Under the pieces are notes generated by a model, which saw only the letters and a program-made list of their open reading frames with translations, had not been told where the DNA came from and did no database searches. Shown here one piece after another: positions 52,390 through 61,679 of a stretch of DNA of 64,000 nucleotides (within the stretch, counting starts at the first letter, position 1; each line of letters opens with the position of its first letter). The stretch is from Lactococcus lactis (lineage in GTDB: Bacteria; Bacillota; Bacilli; Lactobacillales; Streptococcaceae), in assembly GCF_029023865.1 (NCBI RefSeq), contig NZ_CP118969.1, positions 1,364,001 to 1,428,000 of the forward strand. Reading direction: 5' to 3'. Position numbers and translations under genes: made by a program.

Positions 52390-54964
52390 TGAATCACCAC
52401 CAATTCACTCGCAAGTGCTTCAAAAGCTTTTTCTAGCTCTGAAACTTGTGCATCAATTTCATTGAATGTTTGAGTATAACGATTTTCAAGAAGGGCAATC
52501 GTTGAAAGCTCTGCGCGCAAAGGTTTTTCAACTAGCCCTACAAGAGCATCTACTGTACCCGCAAACCACTTCTCAAAAACCAGCATATCAATCTCTTCAT
52601 TTGTCAGATTTTCAATCTTAGATTCAACCGCTTCTTTGAGTTGTTTTTCTTTTTCTTTGATGGACTTATTCGTTGAACTTTTATCCGTCAGAAGTTTTTC
52701 AACACGTTTTAGCCACTCAAATTCAGATGTTCCTTTTTCTGCTATTTTCAGCTCAGCCTTGATCATTTTAGCTTCAAAAGCATCCTGTGGCTCGTCATCC
52801 TCATTTTTCTTGAGCGATTCGTAAAGGGCCTCATATTCTTCAGAATTCTCGACTTTGGCAGCTTCTACAAGCTCAGACAATTCGCTGTCGATTTCTTGAG
52901 CTTTGTTTTTCAACGCTTCGATTTCTTCTTGCTCTGAAGCAAAGAGACGTTTGGCTATCAATTCATTTGGCACAAGCATACCAATCCAGCCATCTTGCTC
53001 TTGACGTTTATTCTTGCCTGACCCTTTTGTCACCATATTTGGCTCACGCGTACGGCCAATGGTATAAAAATCACTTGCTGCAATCAATTCACTGTCTTTA
53101 GTCAGACTGTCTTTCCAGATTTCAGCCACGATTTGGTAAGCACTATATGCGTCTACAAATTCAATACTGGAAACCTCTGTCTTTATCTCAGAAAGCATTT
53201 CTGACATGAGACTCGTCAAATCATTATCAGGATTGACCTGACGGAGAATATCCCAATACTTAGCAACAAAACTTTCAGCAATCTTTCTCAACTCATCATT
53301 CTTTGCCAAAACTTGTGGGGCATTGATAACTTCTTCTGTCAGTTGCTCCATGCTCTTATTTAGCATCAGGTAGCCCTCGCGCAATACTTCAAATGATGAG
53401 TTTATCACTTCGGGAACACTCTTATTTAATACCAACAGTTCATCGATGTTGGACTTAGGAATTCCACCATATAGATGCGCATCTACATCTTGAGCAATCT
53501 CATCATTATCAGCTGCCACGTATCTTGGGATGTTCATATTCCACTCGTTAGCAATAATTTCCTCATGAGTCGCTAGGTGGCTATAGCCTTCAATCTCATC
53601 ACGTGATGAATAAGTATCTACGATTTTGGCAATATCTTTTTCTTGTAGAACGTTTTGCTTGCCAACTTTGACAAAACCACGAGATGCATCAATGATTAAA
53701 ACGGGTTCTCCAACTGGACGATTTTTCTTCAAAACCATCACGATGACTGGAATACCCGTATTGGTAAACATTCCGCTCGGCAAGCCAATGATGGTATCAA
53801 TTTGATTTTTCTCTAAAAGTCTTTGACGAATATCACCTTCTGAGCCACCTCTAAAAAGCACACCATGAGGCAAGACAATCGCCATTGTACCATTTGTTCC
53901 CAAGTGGAAAAGGCCATGCAAAAGAAAGGCAAAGTCTCCCTTAGAATCAGGCGGTAATGTCCCTGCAATCTCAAAGCGAGGGTCACTAACTTTTAAGCCA
54001 GCTTTATTCCAATCCTTGAGTGAGTATGGTGGGTTATAACAACCGCATCAAACTGTACCCCAACATTTGCTTGACTCGGATCTTCAGGCCAGTCATGAGA
54101 TAGAGTATCCGCATTTCTTACCGTCATCTTTTCTGGACGTACCCCATGTAAGAGCAAGTTCATACGTGTCAGGTTATAAGTGGCTGTATTTTTTTCTTGA
54201 CCATAGTAAGATAAATCTTTTTGCACTTCTTTGCTCAGATGTTTTCCCACAGTTAATAAAAGTGAACCAGAACCAACGGTTGGGTCATAGATAGATTGGA
54301 TATTTGAGTTCTTAGCTGCAATTTGCGCCATTATTTCTGAAACTTGTCTTGGCGTATAGAATTCTCCGGCCTTTTTCCCTGATTCCATGGCAAACTGACC
54401 AATCAGATATTCGTATGCATCACCGAGCACATCGCTCTTTTGCAAAGCAACCATATCAAGGTCAGCAAATAGATTGATTAAGGCTTTAATACTTTTGTTA
54501 CGCTCATTTAAGTTGCTACCCAAAGCAGTATCAGTCAAGTCTAAAGTCGAACTTGAGAAAAGACCTTTAAAATCATCGGAGTCACCTGTTACGGCAATAG
54601 TCTTTTCGAAATTATTTAAACTATCCGTTACTTTTTGAACTTCAAAATCTCCTGTGTTGATATCTTTTATCCATTTTTGATACAAGTATTCGGGTGCTAC
54701 AAAGTAGCCCAAGGCCTGTTGAATCATCTTATCCAGTTCTTCCCCTAACTCTTCACGATTTTGGGTGTACTCTTCGACTAACTCTGATTCTGATATTCTG
54801 CCTAAGCCCGCAGTATTTCTAAATGTCTCTAAGGTTTTATCACTTAAAAATTTGTAAAACATTAAGCCAAGCATATAGTCTTTGTAACGACTGGCATCCA
54901 TTGAGCCACGAAGTTCCGTCGCTCCGTCCCATAGTCTGCTTTTAATTTCTCCTGATGTAATCAC
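52386..54964 (-). pseudogene. hsdM: Type I modification subunit, frameshifted at the catalytic motif
   Basis: The N-terminal frame (GTG 54964, MITSGEIKSRLWDGATELRG) includes the SAM motif IYDPTVGSGSLLLTVGKHLS and runs to VQFDAVVITHHTHSR, stopping at 53993. In the next frame the sequence continues NPPYSLKDWNKAGLKVSDPR and so on through to 52386. One base is missing at about 54036-54040 (ATAACCCACC where ATGAACCCACC is expected), exactly before NPPY. Restored length is 859 aa, usual for this HsdM subgroup with a long C-terminal coiled region. A second internal start at 53921 would give a fragment without the catalytic motifs. The locus is therefore probably silent. Confidence 0.88.
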
Positions 54965-54966
54965 GC

Positions 54967-55200
54967 TTATTCCCCCAGTTGAGTTGAATCTTCTTTTTTG
55001 CTACTTTCTACTTCACAAATATCTTCTATCTTACATTTCAATGCATCACAAATCTTAGATAATGTTTCTGTTGTCACCGACTCACCTTTATTTAGTTTAT
55101 TCACGGTGTATTGGCTAATCCCAGCAAGTTCAGCTAACTGCTTTTTGCTAAGTTCCCTATCTATCAACAGCTTCCAAAGTCTTTTATAAGAAAAAGTCAT
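54967..55200 (-). CDS. XRE-family helix-turn-helix regulator
   Basis: A 77-aa protein with one Cro/CI-type helix-turn-helix (SKKQLAELAGISQYTVNKLN, then ETLSKICDALKCKIEDIC), the short YozG-like type. Its stop is 3 bp before the hsdM start, so it is the first gene of the restriction-modification operon and probably controls it. Such regulators delay restriction until modification is established. Confidence 0.88.
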   Translation of the reverse strand: MTFSYKRLWKLLIDRELSKKQLAELAGISQYTVNKLNKGESVTTETLSKICDALKCKIEDICEVESSKKEDSTQLGE

Positions 55201-55487
55201 AACTGCATTCCTTTCAGTTCTTTGTAAATGAATCTTTTAAAATTATATCATAATAACGATGCTTATAGGCTATAAAATAGAGCAAATACTAAATTTAGAT
55301 GGTCAATATTTTCGTTACAGTTTATAATTATCTTAATAGTGAGGGAGAGCTTATAAAATGTTTGGCGGCTCACAACAAAAATAATCTTTTTACTAGAAAC
55401 AGTTAAATCTTGTAGTTTTAAAAAGAATAACAGATGTTAGTTTTATGCTAAAATTAATTAAAAATAACTTCCTGATGAGGAACTTTC

Positions 55488-56591
55488 ATGACTACTACCT
55501 TAAAACGTATTTTTTCTGATAAAACCTTTTTATTTACTTTCGCTCTAGCGCTACTTTCTTTAATTTTTGGGACGGTCAGAGCTTCTGATATTGATTTGAA
55601 AACCATTTTGGCTCTTTTGAGCTTGATTATTCTTATTTCTATTTTTGAAATTCTTGGTATTTTAAAATATTTTGCGTCCTTTATTATTGATAAATGTCAA
55701 AACCTGAGACAAGTGGCTTTAGTGGTGCTACTCTTGTCTTTCTTTGGTTCGATGTTTTTTACAAATGATGTGCCGATTTTAACTTTGGTGCCGATTGTTT
55801 TTAATATTGACCGAAAGGTGAAGTTACCTAAAATTGGCTTGATTAGTTTGATGACCATTTATGCTAACTTAGGTAGTGCGATTACACCTATTAGTAATCC
55901 TCAAAATTTGTATTTGGTCTCTTATTATCATTTAAAAATTTTAGAATTTTTCAAACTATCCTTACCTTTAGGATTGGTCAGCTTATTGACTTTATTTTTA
56001 TGTGCCTTATTATTTTCAAAGAGAGCTGTCAGTCAGATAGAAAACAAGGTATTTTCTATCAAAAAACGAGATCTATACTTGTTAGGATTCACGACCTTAA
56101 TTGTACTTTTGGGTGTATTAGCTCTGATTCCTGTTTGGATTTCTTTAATTGCAAGCTTGATCTGTGCTTATCTTATCGAGAAAAAAGTTTATCAAGAAGT
56201 GGATTATGGAATCATCTTAACTTTTATCAATTTCTTTATTATTGTTGGTGCACTTGGGCGTATTCCTTTGATTCATAATTGGCTTCACCAGCTGATGAAT
56301 AATGACCTCTCTATTTTCTTTACCTCTATCTTATCTAGTCAGGTCATCAGCAATGTTCCTGCTGCGGTCTTATTATCAAAATTTACCGGGCAACTTTCTC
56401 CTTTATACTTGGGAGTGACAATCGGTGGTTTGGGAACACTGGTGGCTTCTTTGGCTAACTTGCTAGCCTTAAGGCAATATCAATTGAATGTTAAAGATCA
56501 ATCTACCTTGAAATTTTTCGGCCTTTTTACGCTTTTAAATTTTCTTTATCTACTTGTTTTTATCGGAATTGGGATTTTATTTCTTCGATAA
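55488..56591 (+). CDS. SLC13/ArsB-type anion permease
   Basis: A 367-aa polytopic membrane protein with about ten helices. The two repeat motifs are GSMFFTNDVPILTLVPIVF and SSQVISNVPAAVLLSKFTG, and ITPISNPQNLYLVS matches the ion-transporter superfamily. It lacks the long central loop of dicarboxylate transporters. The substrate is unknown (dicarboxylate, arsenite or other anion). Single gene with GATGAGGAA before the ATG and a strong terminator behind it. Confidence 0.82.
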   Translation: MTTTLKRIFSDKTFLFTFALALLSLIFGTVRASDIDLKTILALLSLIILISIFEILGILKYFASFIIDKCQNLRQVALVVLLLSFFGSMFFTNDVPILTLVPIVFNIDRKVKLPKIGLISLMTIYANLGSAITPISNPQNLYLVSYYHLKILEFFKLSLPLGLVSLLTLFLCALLFSKRAVSQIENKVFSIKKRDLYLLGFTTLIVLLGVLALIPVWISLIASLICAYLIEKKVYQEVDYGIILTFINFFIIVGALGRIPLIHNWLHQLMNNDLSIFFTSILSSQVISNVPAAVLLSKFTGQLSPLYLGVTIGGLGTLVASLANLLALRQYQLNVKDQSTLKFFGLFTLLNFLYLLVFIGIGILFLR

Positions 56592-56600
56592 TATTGATAA

Positions 56601-56631
56601 AAAAATCAAATCATTTTCTGATTTGATTTTT
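56601..56631. terminator. Bidirectional terminator between convergent genes
   Basis: AAAAATCAAATCA (56601-56613) and TGATTTGATTTTT (56619-56631) form a perfect 13-bp stem with a 5-base loop, serving the permease (+) and the phosphatase (-). Confidence 0.88.
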
Positions 56632-56636
56632 TATTA

Positions 56637-57233
56637 TTAATAATGCGCCGTAGAGTTTAAGAGCTTTAATTTTGCATTTTTATTTTCTATTTCGATGATA
56701 CTCAATGATGTCGAGCTAAGATCCATCTCGCCATAGAGTTCTTTATTGTTTAATAAGAGAGAAATCAGCATTCTAATCGTTATGCGATGAGAAACGATTG
56801 CGATTTTGCCTGAGCGCTCCCTGAGTCCTTCTTCTTTGATAAAAACTTTTAGTCGAGCTTCTAGTTGAGCAAATGATTCACCATCTTTAGAGGGAAAGTA
56901 ATTAAAGGGATGATTAAAGAAATTATTCCATTCTAGAGGGGCGAGTTTTTCAATTTCTTGATAAGTTTTTCCTTCCCACGCGCCCATAGCGATTTCACCT
57001 AGCAAATCTGATGAAGTTTTCTTTTCATCACCAAATATTAGTCGAGAAGTTTCCAGAGCTCTAGGACTTGTACTTGAGTAAATATGATTAAAATAGTGTT
57101 TATTCAGTTCTTTTCCTAATGATACTGCTTGCTCAACTCCTTCAACTGTCAAATCAGAATTGAGTGAACCTTGCATTTTCTTTTCGAGATTCCACTTTGT
57201 TTGTCCATGTCGTATTAAATAAATTTCTAGCAT
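56637..57233 (-). CDS. Histidine phosphatase (phosphoglycerate-mutase-like) family
   Basis: A 198-aa protein. The catalytic RHG box is YLIRHGQTKWN with the nucleophile His near residue 9. SSTSPRALETSRLIF carries an Arg, EIAMGAWEGKTYQEIE the acid Glu, and IVSHRITIRMLISLLL the second catalytic His. It acts on small phosphate esters; the substrate is not known. I chose ATG 57233 (GAGGTG six bases upstream) over a GTG at 57242 that overlaps the ribosome site. Confidence 0.88.
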   Translation of the reverse strand: MLEIYLIRHGQTKWNLEKKMQGSLNSDLTVEGVEQAVSLGKELNKHYFNHIYSSTSPRALETSRLIFGDEKKTSSDLLGEIAMGAWEGKTYQEIEKLAPLEWNNFFNHPFNYFPSKDGESFAQLEARLKVFIKEEGLRERSGKIAIVSHRITIRMLISLLLNNKELYGEMDLSSTSLSIIEIENKNAKLKLLNSTAHY

Positions 57234-57370
57234 TTTTTTCACCTCAAAAATTATTTTAGTAAAATAAATAGCTTTTTAAAAATACATTTTAATTAAGCAG
57301 ATATAAGTAAAAGTTATGAGTCTTGCTATCAAAATTAATGTAGTAGATAATCTTTAATAATAAAACATAA

Positions 57371-57399
57371 AAAAGGACAATAGGTATTATTGTCCTTTG
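57371..57399 (-). terminator. Terminator after the HAD gene at 57435
   Basis: AAAGGACAAT (57372-57381) and ATTGTCCTTT (57389-57398) form a perfect 10-bp stem with a 7-base loop, ending in a T run on the minus strand. The rest of 57243-57434 holds nothing recognised. Confidence 0.78.
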
Positions 57400-57434
57400 C
57401 ATTTTAATCAATCAACTTAGACCTATGATTCCTT

Positions 57435-58238
57435 TCATTTTTGTAAAAGTAACAACTTTTCAATTGTTTGAAGAACGCCACTCTCTTCATTTGATTTTGT
57501 TATGAAATCAGCTTTTTCTTTTACGATGTCAAAGGCGTTATTAACGGCAAAGCTACAGCCAGCGGCTTCTAATAGTTCAATATCATTGAGTCCATCGCCA
57601 AAGGCAATTGTTTCTTCTTTTGTTACCCCAAGAATATGTTGTAGTGCTTGAACGGTCGTTCCTTTGTGAACATTATAGTTGGAAATATCAATCCATGCTG
57701 CTTCTGAGGCCACGATATAGGCTTGCGCTTCAAATTCGGACAGCTCTTTAACATTTTCAAATGCTCTCAGTTTTTGATCAAAAACGGTTATTTTTACAAA
57801 GTCTTCCTCAATATTTTGTAAATCTGCCTGTTTTTTGACGACAGCATATGATTTTCTTATTTTTTGAGCATCCTCTTCAGAGACCGTTGACTTGATATAG
57901 GCAGCGGTTGGGGTACAAGCGATAATAATATGATCTGATGCAATATTTTCTAGTTTTTCAATAATTTGAAGTCCTAACTTGTTTGGTAATAAGGACTCAT
58001 AAATATATTTACCTTCATGTTTAATTCGTGTTGCACTATCACCCAATATCCAGATATTTTTAGAAATATCGGTATCAAAGAGTTCTTCAACCCGCTCGCA
58101 TTGTTTACCAGTACAGGGGGCAAAAATAACATTATTCTGATCCATTATTGTCTTAACTTTCTCATAGTAAGACTGATCAAAACTACCGCTTTTGTTTAAG
58201 AAAGTACCATCTAAATCTGTAAGTACAAGTTTAATCAT
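57435..58238 (-). CDS. Cof-type HAD phosphatase
   Basis: A 267-aa HAD hydrolase of the Cof/YidA group. Motif I is LTDLDGTFL (nucleophile Asp in DxDGT), motif IV is IAFGDGLNDIELLEAAG, and the type IIB cap lies between. It dephosphorylates sugar phosphates or similar metabolites. Lys-rich HKGTTVQALQHIL is the usual motif III. The second HAD gene of this pair lies upstream on the same strand, separated by a 181-bp inverted-repeat element. Confidence 0.9.
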   Translation of the reverse strand: MIKLVLTDLDGTFLNKSGSFDQSYYEKVKTIMDQNNVIFAPCTGKQCERVEELFDTDISKNIWILGDSATRIKHEGKYIYESLLPNKLGLQIIEKLENIASDHIIIACTPTAAYIKSTVSEEDAQKIRKSYAVVKKQADLQNIEEDFVKITVFDQKLRAFENVKELSEFEAQAYIVASEAAWIDISNYNVHKGTTVQALQHILGVTKEETIAFGDGLNDIELLEAAGCSFAVNNAFDIVKEKADFITKSNEESGVLQTIEKLLLLQK

Positions 58239-58295
58239 ATTATTTTCTTTCTTTTATTAGTATTTCTTTGTTCAGGAATCTGAGTTAAAAGCTAG

Positions 58296-58476
58296 CCACT
58301 TCATTTTAAGACAGTAAATCAAATTAAAGACAAGATTTATTGCTACTTAGATCATTATAATGTCCTTGTGCTTGGTGAGAGCTCTACAATCATATTTCTA
58401 TAGGAGGTCAAAATTATTGTTGTTCATTATAATATCAATTATTTACTCTTAAGTTTACTGCCTTAGAATGAAGTGG
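58296..58476. repeat. 181-bp MITE-like element with 23-bp terminal inverted repeats
   Basis: CCACTTCATTTTAAGACAGT plus AAA at 58296-58318 is the reverse complement of 58454-58476 at 21 of 23 positions. The 135-bp interior has no ORF. It fits a small non-autonomous transposon remnant or a long hairpin between two HAD genes. No clear target-site duplication is seen. Confidence 0.6.
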
Positions 58477-58507
58477 TTTTTACTTGTTCCTTCCACTTCA
58501 TAAAGTT

Positions 58508-59314
58508 TTAGCCTAATTTATCAAATAAAGCATTGATAGTAGAAATTACTCCGTTTTCGTCATTTGATGGTGCTTGATATTTTGCTACTTGATTCACTTG
58601 TTTACTTGCATTAGCCATAGAATAACTATAGCCGGCGAGCTCTAACATTTCTAAATCATTATTGCTATCACCAAAAGCTAGAAATTGCTCGGGCTTGATT
58701 TCCCATTGATTCAATAAATGCTTAAGTGTGTTCCCTTTGTTTACTTCGTTTGCAATCAAATCAACACTTCCATGTCCACTATATACGGCTTTTAGTTGAG
58801 AATTATTCTTTTCATTCATTAAATCAATAATCGAAAAAGCATTTTTATCCTCTAATTGAAGGGCAATTTTTACCCATTCATCATCTGGAAGGTCTTGAAA
58901 TGAATCGATTTCTTTGAGTGCAAAATAGTATTTTGCTGCTTCCTTTTTCAAAACAGTGTTTTCGCTCTTGAGGATATAGGCAGATTGTACACCACAAAGA
59001 ATAATTCCAACTTTGTAGGAAGTATTTTCTAAAAGAGTCAAAGTATCCTGAATAATTGGCTTAGCAATGGTCTTTTTTATTAATAAATTTCCCTTTTCAA
59101 ATACGAGTCCGCCATTTTCTGAAACAAATGTTATTTCTTCCCAAATTTCTGGAAAAAAAGAACTTATTTGAGCGTACTGATTTCCACTTGCTACCACAAA
59201 TCTCACTTCTTTCGCTTTTAATTTTTTAAAGAGTTCAAGGAATGCTTTTCTGTCGTAGTCATTATTTGAATTAAGAAAGGTCCCATCCATATCTACGGCG
59301 ATTGCTTTAATCAT
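58508..59314 (-). CDS. Cof-type HAD phosphatase
   Basis: A 268-aa HAD hydrolase. Motif I is AVDMDGTFLN, motif III lies in NEVNKGNTLKHLLNQWEIKP, and motif IV is LAFGDSNNDLEMLELAGYSY, with a type IIB cap. It is a paralogue of the gene at 57435, sharing the whole layout but only moderate similarity. Probable sugar-phosphate phosphatase. GGAGA precedes the ATG. Confidence 0.9.
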   Translation of the reverse strand: MIKAIAVDMDGTFLNSNNDYDRKAFLELFKKLKAKEVRFVVASGNQYAQISSFFPEIWEEITFVSENGGLVFEKGNLLIKKTIAKPIIQDTLTLLENTSYKVGIILCGVQSAYILKSENTVLKKEAAKYYFALKEIDSFQDLPDDEWVKIALQLEDKNAFSIIDLMNEKNNSQLKAVYSGHGSVDLIANEVNKGNTLKHLLNQWEIKPEQFLAFGDSNNDLEMLELAGYSYSMANASKQVNQVAKYQAPSNDENGVISTINALFDKLG

Positions 59315-59352
59315 ACATTATCTCCAATTTTAAAAAATATATCGATTTATTT

Positions 59353-59979
59353 CTATTTTTCTTTTAATCTTGATTGATATTCTTCTTTTTTCTTGTTCCA
59401 ATAGTGATTGTCTTCTTCATTAATTGCTCGGATAAGCTGAGCTGGATTTCCTCCGAAAATTGTATTGGCTGCAACATCTTTCGTCACTACTGCGCCCGCA
59501 GCAATGATTGAGTTTTTACCAATGGTGACTCCTGGAAGGATAGTGGCACTCCCACCAATCCATACATTATCTTCAACCGTGATAGGCAAGCCAAATTCAA
59601 GTTCTTCTATTCTAATTTGAGGATCTATTGGATGACCTGCCGTATAAAAACTGACACGTGGACCCACCATAACATTATTGCCAATCTTTATTTTATTAAT
59701 ATCTAAGAAAATACAATCCATATTTGCATAGAAATTATTTCCAATTTCTACGTGTCTGCCATAATCCACTTGAAACGGGGGAGTTACATAAAGGTTGTCC
59801 CCTGTTTCCCCAAAAACTTGCCGTTCTAAAGCAACGATTGTTTCTTTTTCTTCAATCGGAGTATTATTGATTTTTTGGATAATCTTCTTGCCGTGGATAG
59901 ATTTGTTTTCTGGCAAAATATTCCCAGCAAGGTATAAGTTACCTAACAACATCTCTTGATAATCAAAATCAACTGCCAA
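59353..59979 (-). CDS. Sugar O-acetyltransferase (maltose/galactoside type)
   Basis: A 208-aa left-handed beta-helix acetyltransferase. It has the N-terminal EMLLGNLYLAGN of the Maa/LacA group, then hexapeptide repeats (GRHVEIGNNFYANMDCIFLD, VEDNVWIGGSATILPGVTIG, KNSIIAAGAVVTKDV) and the catalytic His in YTAGHPIDP. It acetylates sugars with acetyl-CoA, possibly for detoxification. It appears to start at a TTG (59979); no better start precedes the conserved region. It lies 17 bp after the VOC gene. Confidence 0.85.
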   Translation of the reverse strand: MAVDFDYQEMLLGNLYLAGNILPENKSIHGKKIIQKINNTPIEEKETIVALERQVFGETGDNLYVTPPFQVDYGRHVEIGNNFYANMDCIFLDINKIKIGNNVMVGPRVSFYTAGHPIDPQIRIEELEFGLPITVEDNVWIGGSATILPGVTIGKNSIIAAGAVVTKDVAANTIFGGNPAQLIRAINEEDNHYWNKKKEEYQSRLKEK

Positions 59980-59996
59980 AACATCTTACCCACTCT

Positions 59997-60398
59997 CTAT
60001 TTTTTATGTTCTTCATCTAGTGTTGTCGTGAGTTCAATCAAATTCCCTTCAGGATCTTGAATAACTGCTTCATAATAGCCATCCCCCGTAGTACGAGGAC
60101 CATTGAGTAATGGATAACCATCTTTTAAAAATCTTTCAGCATATTCATCTACTGCTTGTTTATCACCTACTGCAATGGCGATGTGGGCATATCCTAAACT
60201 CTCAGCAATTCTATTTGATAAGAATTTTTTTGTTGTGACTTCCATTCTACTTCCTGAGTCAAAGGTTAAAAAGTAAGATTTGAAGCTTGTTTTTTGATTA
60301 TGGTATAAATCACTTGAAGTGACATTAAAATATTTTTCATAAAAAGCTTTTATTTTTTCAATATCCCCAGCATAAATTGCTACGTGTTCGATGTGCAT
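59997..60398 (-). CDS. VOC (glyoxalase-fold) family protein
   Basis: A 133-aa protein with two beta-alpha-beta-beta-beta modules. It starts HIEHVAIYAGDIEKIKAFYE, has SLGYAHIAIAVGDKQAVDEY in the middle, and ends YYEAVIQDPEGNLIELTTTL. His and Glu residues at the usual metal positions are present (HIEHVA, SRMEVT, YAHIAI, LIELTT). It is either a lactoylglutathione-lyase-like or a resistance-type enzyme; the substrate is unknown. GGAGAAA precedes the ATG. Co-transcribed with the acetyltransferase. Confidence 0.85.
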   Translation of the reverse strand: MHIEHVAIYAGDIEKIKAFYEKYFNVTSSDLYHNQKTSFKSYFLTFDSGSRMEVTTKKFLSNRIAESLGYAHIAIAVGDKQAVDEYAERFLKDGYPLLNGPRTTGDGYYEAVIQDPEGNLIELTTTLDEEHKK

Positions 60399-60530
60399 TC
60401 TGTTTCTCCATTTTCTAGCTAGCTTTATCCAATTGCTGGATAATCTTTTAAAAATAGTGGTATAATGATTCTAATGGCAATGATTGCTCCTTTTATTAAG
60501 AATAATAAGAGCAGGCCGATTTTTTTAAAT

Positions 60531-60555
60531 AAACTTTATTAACAAACTTTAATAA
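60531..60555 (+). promoter_or_regulatory. Direct repeat, candidate operator of the ROK-like regulator
   Basis: AAACTTTATTAA (60531-60542) and AAACTTTAATAA (60544-60555) are 13 bp apart start to start, with one mismatch, about 75 bp before the regulator gene. Binding is inferred only. The remaining part of 60399-60631 has no gene. Confidence 0.35.
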
Positions 60556-60631
60556 GTTGATTTCATTATATCTTTTTTATCAAAATTAGTAAAGCGTTTT
60601 TATTTTGAAAAATGATCATATAAGGAGAATT

Positions 60632-61600
60632 ATGAAAGCCTATAAACCTAAAAATATCAAAGAACACAATAAGGAACTAATTTCTGATTACATTAAAAAT
60701 GCCCATTTACCACTTACAATTCGTCAAATATCAGATGGGACTCAACTAAGTGTTGTTACAATTAATAAACTTATTATGGAACTTCTTGAAAGTGATACCA
60801 TTAAATCTCTTGATAAACATGCTAAAACTGGCGGTCGTTTTGCAACAGCCTATGAATTTAATGCTACTAAAGAGTTAATACTAATCCTTCAATTTATCGA
60901 AAATGATAAAAATTTAGTGGTCAATTATCATATTGTCGATCTTTTGGGAAATGTCATTGAACAAAAAAATTTAAAGACTAATAATTTAGACGAACTTCTG
61001 CTTAATATTAATCATTTTAGAAGTGTTTTTCCTCAAATCGTTTTAATTACTTGTGGTATTACTGGGGTTGAGATTGATGGAGAATTACGTATTATGGATT
61101 TTTCACCGCTTAAAAATATTAATCTCGCTAAAGAAATTAGAGATTCAACTCAGATTGAAACCATCATTGAAAATGATATTAACGCCGCCACACTAGGCTA
61201 TGCTTTAGAGGAGAATGAAGTTTTATCAGGCATTTATTTTCCAGAAAAATTTCCGCCGGGTTCTTCTTTGATTATTAATCAAACTATTTTTAAAGGAAGC
61301 AATAATATCAGTGGGGAAATAAAATATCTTCCTACTTTTAGAACTGCTGAATTTCCATTGAGTCAAAACGAGATTTATCTAAAAGTATTTGATTCGATTC
61401 AAACAATTATCGCAATGTATGCGCCCCATCAATTAATCATCTTTATTCCTCAAGTTTGGGAGAAGCTCTTAAATATAGAAAAAATAAAGGATGAACTCAG
61501 AGAGATTTTTCCTAAAGGAACTCTTCCGCAAATGGAATTTTCTTCCAACTTCTCTAGTTTATATTTGGCAGGCTTAATTAAGTTGTCTTTGAGAAACTAA
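60632..61600 (+). CDS. ROK-like transcriptional regulator
   Basis: A 322-aa protein. The N-terminal winged helix is LTIRQISDGTQLSVVTINKL, with DKHAKTGGRFATAYEFNATK as in XylR/NagC-type ROK repressors. A degenerate sugar-kinase-like domain follows (ITCGITGVEIDGEL, IENDINAATLGYALEEN, and NNISGEIKYLP where ROK proteins have GEIGH). The zinc-binding Cys motif is absent, so it is probably a sensor without kinase activity. Start ATG 60632 has AAGGAG four bases upstream. The effector sugar is unknown. Confidence 0.8.
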   Translation: MKAYKPKNIKEHNKELISDYIKNAHLPLTIRQISDGTQLSVVTINKLIMELLESDTIKSLDKHAKTGGRFATAYEFNATKELILILQFIENDKNLVVNYHIVDLLGNVIEQKNLKTNNLDELLLNINHFRSVFPQIVLITCGITGVEIDGELRIMDFSPLKNINLAKEIRDSTQIETIIENDINAATLGYALEENEVLSGIYFPEKFPPGSSLIINQTIFKGSNNISGEIKYLPTFRTAEFPLSQNEIYLKVFDSIQTIIAMYAPHQLIIFIPQVWEKLLNIEKIKDELREIFPKGTLPQMEFSSNFSSLYLAGLIKLSLRN

Positions 61601-61640
61601 GGTTTTCTAAAGAAAGAGGGATTGATTTAGTCAACAAAAA

Positions 61641-61663
61641 AACATTAGGTATTTCCTAATGTT
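61641..61663. terminator. Terminator between convergent regulator and kivD
   Basis: AACATTAGG (61641-61649) and CCTAATGTT (61655-61663) are perfect complements with A and T runs on both sides. Confidence 0.85.
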
Positions 61664-61679
61664 TTTTACTATTTATAAA

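Noticed and set aside
60586-60599. cre-like sequence before the ROK-like regulator
   Set aside because: GTAAAGCGTTTTTA misses the leading TG of the consensus and the 3' part is only A/T, so the match is too weak.
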